Assembly: GCF_017104965.1 (NCBI RefSeq)
Contig: NZ_JAAGPR010000037.1
Span: 17,656-81,655 of the forward strand
DNA from: Paraburkholderia sp. Ac-20340
GTDB lineage: Bacteria; Pseudomonadota; Gammaproteobacteria; Burkholderiales; Burkholderiaceae
Direction of reading: 5' to 3'
DNA length: 64,000 nucleotides
Under the pieces are notes generated by a model. The model was not told the DNA's origin, searched no databases, and saw only the letters and a list, made by a program, of their open reading frames with translations. Of the stretch, positions 60,793-64,000 are shown piece after piece. How positions within the stretch are numbered: position 1 is the stretch's first letter; every line of letters starts with the position of its first letter. The position numbers and the translations under genes were made by a program.

Positions 60793-61980
60793 ATGACCAT
60801 TTCAGTCCGCCTGATAGCTGCACTCGGCGCAATGAGTGCAACCGGCTTTACGTCGTTCGCTTTTGCACAGCAAACCAATACGTCCAGCGCTAACACGTGC
60901 GAGTTGCACGCCGACGCCACGCTGCCGCTGATCGAAAGCAACGGCCATTATCTCGTCAACGTCGAACTCAACGGCATCGAACGCCCGTTGTACGTCGATA
61001 CCAGCGCAGAGAAAACCGCACTGACGCCCGAAGCGGCCGATGCGCTCAATCTTCCTTACGACACCTCGACTGAGGAGACCATCAACGGCCTCGGTTCACA
61101 AGCTGCACCGCTTAATCCGCGCGTACTCGCCTCGCTGAAACTCGGCACTGCGCAATGGAGCGATCTGCAGGTGCCAGGCATTGGCGTTCACGCCTTCGTG
61201 GCACGCAACGGCGTGCAGCCCGCAGGCGTGTTAGGCGCAAACGTGCTGTCCCGTTACGACGTCGAACTCGATTTTCCCCATCGCACCATGACACTCTATT
61301 CGGCGCAAAACTGTCTTGGCCGATTCGCGCCCTGGCAAGGCGAATACGATAGTTATTCTCCGATTTACACGCGCACCCATCGTTTCGTTATGCAAATGGC
61401 GCTCAATCATCGACCGATACTGGCGATCCTCGATACCGGCGCAGTGCCATCGCTAGTCAGCCCGAACGGCGCAATGCACGTCGGACTGGACCCGACCGCG
61501 CTCGCTCAGGACCCGCTGCGAACCGGCTTCGGCATTAACAACACCGCGTTGTCCGCCTACGTACATCGCTTCGACACGGTGCAAATCGGCTCACGCCAGT
61601 ACCAGAACGTCGATTTCCAGGTCAGCAATACATCGTTCCCGACCGATATGCTGCTCGGCATGGATTTCCTGAAGTGGCGCCGCGTGTGGCTTTCCTATTC
61701 AACCGGCTGGGTATTCATGCAACTCGAAACGCCCCAACTTGCCGCCCGAACCCTGCACTATCCTGAGCCAGCCGATTGGGCCAATTCATCGGGTACTGAA
61801 CACGACACTGCCATCATCAATCAAGACGGCGAGCCAAAACCTGGCCCCATTGCGCAGTTCTCCAGCCACTCGCATATGACCTATCGAAGCTATCCGACCA
61901 TCGTGCAGCAATCGCGGCTACAGCCGCCGCCAAACGGCATGGTGCCGCTGAATTCCCCGCTGGCACACATGGGGCCATAA
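60793..61980 (+). CDS. Exported tandem retropepsin-like aspartic protease
   Basis: The 395-residue product has a signal peptide (ending SFAFAQQ near residue 26) and two retropepsin-like halves. The first has LYVDTSAEKTALTP (Asp-Thr-Ser, about residue 72) with GVLGANVLSRYDVELDF; the second has AILDTGAVPSLVSP (Asp-Thr-Gly, about 214) with DMLLGMDFLKWRRVWLSY. A hydrophobic-hydrophobic-Gly motif follows each. Two copies in one chain would make an intramolecular pseudo-dimer as in pepsin. The last 70 residues are Pro/Ser/His-rich. The substrate is unknown; it is probably periplasmic. Confidence 0.82.
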   Translation: MTISVRLIAALGAMSATGFTSFAFAQQTNTSSANTCELHADATLPLIESNGHYLVNVELNGIERPLYVDTSAEKTALTPEAADALNLPYDTSTEETINGLGSQAAPLNPRVLASLKLGTAQWSDLQVPGIGVHAFVARNGVQPAGVLGANVLSRYDVELDFPHRTMTLYSAQNCLGRFAPWQGEYDSYSPIYTRTHRFVMQMALNHRPILAILDTGAVPSLVSPNGAMHVGLDPTALAQDPLRTGFGINNTALSAYVHRFDTVQIGSRQYQNVDFQVSNTSFPTDMLLGMDFLKWRRVWLSYSTGWVFMQLETPQLAARTLHYPEPADWANSSGTEHDTAIINQDGEPKPGPIAQFSSHSHMTYRSYPTIVQQSRLQPPPNGMVPLNSPLAHMGP

Positions 61981-62092
61981 CACGCCCGCCCCAGCCTGAT
62001 AAGCGTTATTTGCTTCCTCACATGAAGTTTCGGCGCAAATCGTCCGATAACGTCAGCACGGGCCCTCTCTCCATCGCTGACAAAAAACTTTC

Positions 62093-64000
62093 ATGTCCAT
62101 CTGGCGCAAACTTTCCATCCAGAACAAGCTGGTTCTGAGCATGACCACCTGCCTGCTGATTTTTATCGGCATTTCGAGCGGGCTGAGTATCTGGCTGATC
62201 GGCGACACCGTGCGCGAGCGCGTCGTGAACGACGAACTGCCCACCGCCGTCAACGGCATCCGCGCCGATGTCCAGCGCCAGCTCGCCGGCCCGATCACGG
62301 CCGCGCGCGCCATCGCGCTCAATCCCTTCCTGCAGCAATGGGAAGCCGATGGCGAGCCCGAAACCGGCGCGGCCAGCTGGACGCGCCTCGCCGCCAATAT
62401 CAAGGCGGAGGAAAAAGCCGCCAGCGTGCAGTGGATTTCGGCGAAAACCGGCAACTACTACACGGAAGCGGGCCTGCAACGCAAGATCGGCGAGCAGGAC
62501 GGCTGGCTCAAGGCCTTTCTCGCCACCGGCAAGCCGTACGAAGTGAATATGGACCGCGATGTCGCCGTCGGCGGCTACATGATGTTCATCAACGCCCGCG
62601 TGCAGGGCGCGGATAACAGCTCGAACAGCGTCGCGGGCATGGCGCTGTCCGTCGATGCGCTCGCCGCCGGCATTTCCAGCTACAAGATCGGCCAGACGGG
62701 TTTTGCGTATCTCGTGCACCCGGACGGCACGATCATGATGCATCGCGATACCGCCCTCGTGGACGGCAAACACTTCCTCAAGGACATGCCCGGCATGCCC
62801 GCCGATACGGCCGCTGCGCTGCTCGGCGGCAAGACTTACACGTCGATGAGCTACCCCGCGCCCGGCGGCACGCGCTACATCGCCACCTCGCTGATTCCCG
62901 AGTTGAACGCGTACGTGGTGGTCGAGGTGCCGCAGGCGGAACTGCTCGGCCCGTTCGAGCGCACGATTCGCACCGCCACGCTGATCGCCGCCGTGGTGGG
63001 TCTTGCCGCGGCGCTCGGCGTGATTCTGCTGGTGGGCCGCGCGATTGCCGCGCCGGTGCGCCGCGCCGCCATGCTGCTCGCCGAAATCGCCGATGGCCAG
63101 GGCGATCTCACGCGCCAGATGACCGTCGAAACCGGCGACGAAGTCGGCCAGCTCGCCGATGCCTTCAACCGCTTCGTGGCGTCGATGGGCACGCTCGTGC
63201 GCCGCGTGCGCGCTTCGTCCACGTCGATCGCGATCGGCTCCACGCAGATCGCCATGGGCAACGCCGATCTCAGCCAGCGCACCGAGGAACAGGCGAGCAA
63301 TCTCGAACGCACGGCGGCATCGATGGAAGAAATCACCGCCGCCGTGAAGAACAACACCGACACGGCCCGCACCGCCGCGCAGATGGCGAGCACGGCCTCC
63401 ACGGCTGCGGCGCAAGGCGGCGAAGTGGTCGGCCAGGTGGTGAGCACGATGGAGCAGATCAGCACCGCGTCGCGCAAAATTTCCGAGATCATCGTCGTGA
63501 TCGACAGCATTGCGTTCCAGACCAATATCCTCGCGCTCAACGCGGCCGTGGAAGCCGCACGCGCCGGGGAACAGGGGCGCGGCTTCGCCGTGGTGGCCTC
63601 GGAAGTGCGGAATCTCGCGCAGCGCAGCGCGCAGGCCGCCAAGGAAATCAAGGCGCTGATCGAGCACAGCGCAGGCACGGTCGATGCCGGTTCGCGCCTG
63701 GTCGCCGATGCGGGCCGCGTGATGGGCGACGTGGTCTCGCAGGTGCAGGGCGTGAGCACGATGATGAGCGAGATTACGTCGGCGAGCGTGGAGCAGAACG
63801 CGGCGCTGGTGGAAGAAAGCGCGGCGGCGGCGGAAAGCCTCAAACAGCAGGCCGCCGAACTGGACCGGCTGGTGGCGGTGTTCCGCCTGCTCGCGCGCCC
63901 GCCGCGCTGGCTGCAACTCGCCGATATGCAGGATCTGCGCGAGACGACCGAAGAATTCACGCTGGTGCTCGGCGACATGGCGGGTCTGGTCGAACGCATC
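62093..64000 (+). CDS. Methyl-accepting chemotaxis protein, partial
   Basis: 636 residues are visible and the frame is still open at the window end. The protein has an N-terminal membrane helix (LVLSMTTCLLIFIGISSGLSI in part), a periplasmic Cache-type sensor (about 45-285), a second helix (TLIAAVVGLAAALGVILLV), a HAMP domain and a signalling domain with the conserved tip IDSIAFQTNILALNAAVEAARAGEQGRGFAVVA read in pieces. After VAVFRL, where most Burkholderia receptors end, at least 40 more residues continue (LARPPRWLQLADMQDLRE and on). It signals to CheA/CheW. The ligand is unknown. Confidence 0.93.
   Translation, partial: MSIWRKLSIQNKLVLSMTTCLLIFIGISSGLSIWLIGDTVRERVVNDELPTAVNGIRADVQRQLAGPITAARAIALNPFLQQWEADGEPETGAASWTRLAANIKAEEKAASVQWISAKTGNYYTEAGLQRKIGEQDGWLKAFLATGKPYEVNMDRDVAVGGYMMFINARVQGADNSSNSVAGMALSVDALAAGISSYKIGQTGFAYLVHPDGTIMMHRDTALVDGKHFLKDMPGMPADTAAALLGGKTYTSMSYPAPGGTRYIATSLIPELNAYVVVEVPQAELLGPFERTIRTATLIAAVVGLAAALGVILLVGRAIAAPVRRAAMLLAEIADGQGDLTRQMTVETGDEVGQLADAFNRFVASMGTLVRRVRASSTSIAIGSTQIAMGNADLSQRTEEQASNLERTAASMEEITAAVKNNTDTARTAAQMASTASTAAAQGGEVVGQVVSTMEQISTASRKISEIIVVIDSIAFQTNILALNAAVEAARAGEQGRGFAVVASEVRNLAQRSAQAAKEIKALIEHSAGTVDAGSRLVADAGRVMGDVVSQVQGVSTMMSEITSASVEQNAALVEESAAAAESLKQQAAELDRLVAVFRLLARPPRWLQLADMQDLRETTEEFTLVLGDMAGLVERI

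Noticed and set aside
62018..63916. 632-residue minus-strand ORF opposite the chemoreceptor
   Set aside because: Shadow of a clear methyl-accepting chemotaxis protein; Arg/His/Ala-rich with no domain.

Overview
The window reads as a chromosomal segment of a Burkholderiales bacterium, most likely Paraburkholderia, Caballeronia or a close relative. The pointers are high GC with strong GC3 bias, a Burkholderia-type trimeric porin, a Ku-LigD pair, many LysR genes, and long antisense ORFs typical of high-GC genes. The identification is by gene content and codon style only; no 16S gene is present. There are no phage, plasmid or CRISPR genes. Most of the window is metabolic and transport genes in small divergent units, each with its own regulator.

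Layout. 0-9 kb: a truncated kinase-like gene, then a LysR gene divergent from an acyl-CoA ligase / acyl-CoA dehydrogenase / MFS / alkylsulfatase / porin series that looks like import and degradation of alkyl sulfates to acyl-CoA. 9-14.5 kb: a glycine-zipper lipoprotein; an LplT-like/PlsC fusion followed by an FadD ligase; a divergent XRE gene. 14.6-20.9 kb: a cupin-XRE/GNAT unit with a probable leaderless promoter; a DUF3455 protein; a CLC-F type antiporter preceded by a clear fluoride riboswitch with its own promoter; DUF47 plus a Na/Pi-cotransporter-like protein. 20.9-22.1 kb: 1.2 kb without a credible gene. 22.1-30 kb: acyltransferase, small hydrolase, Lrp, then a beta-keto-acid unit (SDR and thioesterase divergent from a Crp/Fnr gene, then MFS and BKACE) that ends in the remnant of a carnitine-dehydrogenase-like gene; the Crp/Fnr unit shares a 6-8-6 operator. 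30-35.5 kb: aceA with two palindromes upstream, phosphoesterase, CDF transporter, LpxL-type acyltransferase. 35.8-40.6 kb: a Fur-box-bounded iron-starvation unit (small helical protein, Mn-type SOD, MntH, then a desaturase and a DUF2325 gene). 40.6-47.1 kb: a probable acquired block with IS21-like end repeats on its left side, carrying a four-gene amino-acid import/desulfhydrase/export operon and its LysR gene. 47-57 kb: LysR/aldehyde dehydrogenase, a low-complexity small protein, tRNA-Leu(GAG) with terminator and an RHH gene, hydrolase, azlCD with a divergent Lrp gene, and ku-ligD. 57-64 kb: exported proteins of unknown role (a 727-residue repeat-like protein, DUF3142, DUF4232, a tandem retropepsin) and a methyl-accepting chemotaxis protein that runs off the window.

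The strongest non-coding results are the fluoride riboswitch with a competing hairpin (about 18.14-18.26 kb), two Fur boxes, paired ACTGTC-N8-GACA operators, and palindromes next to several regulators. All functional calls are from reading motifs; no database search was run.
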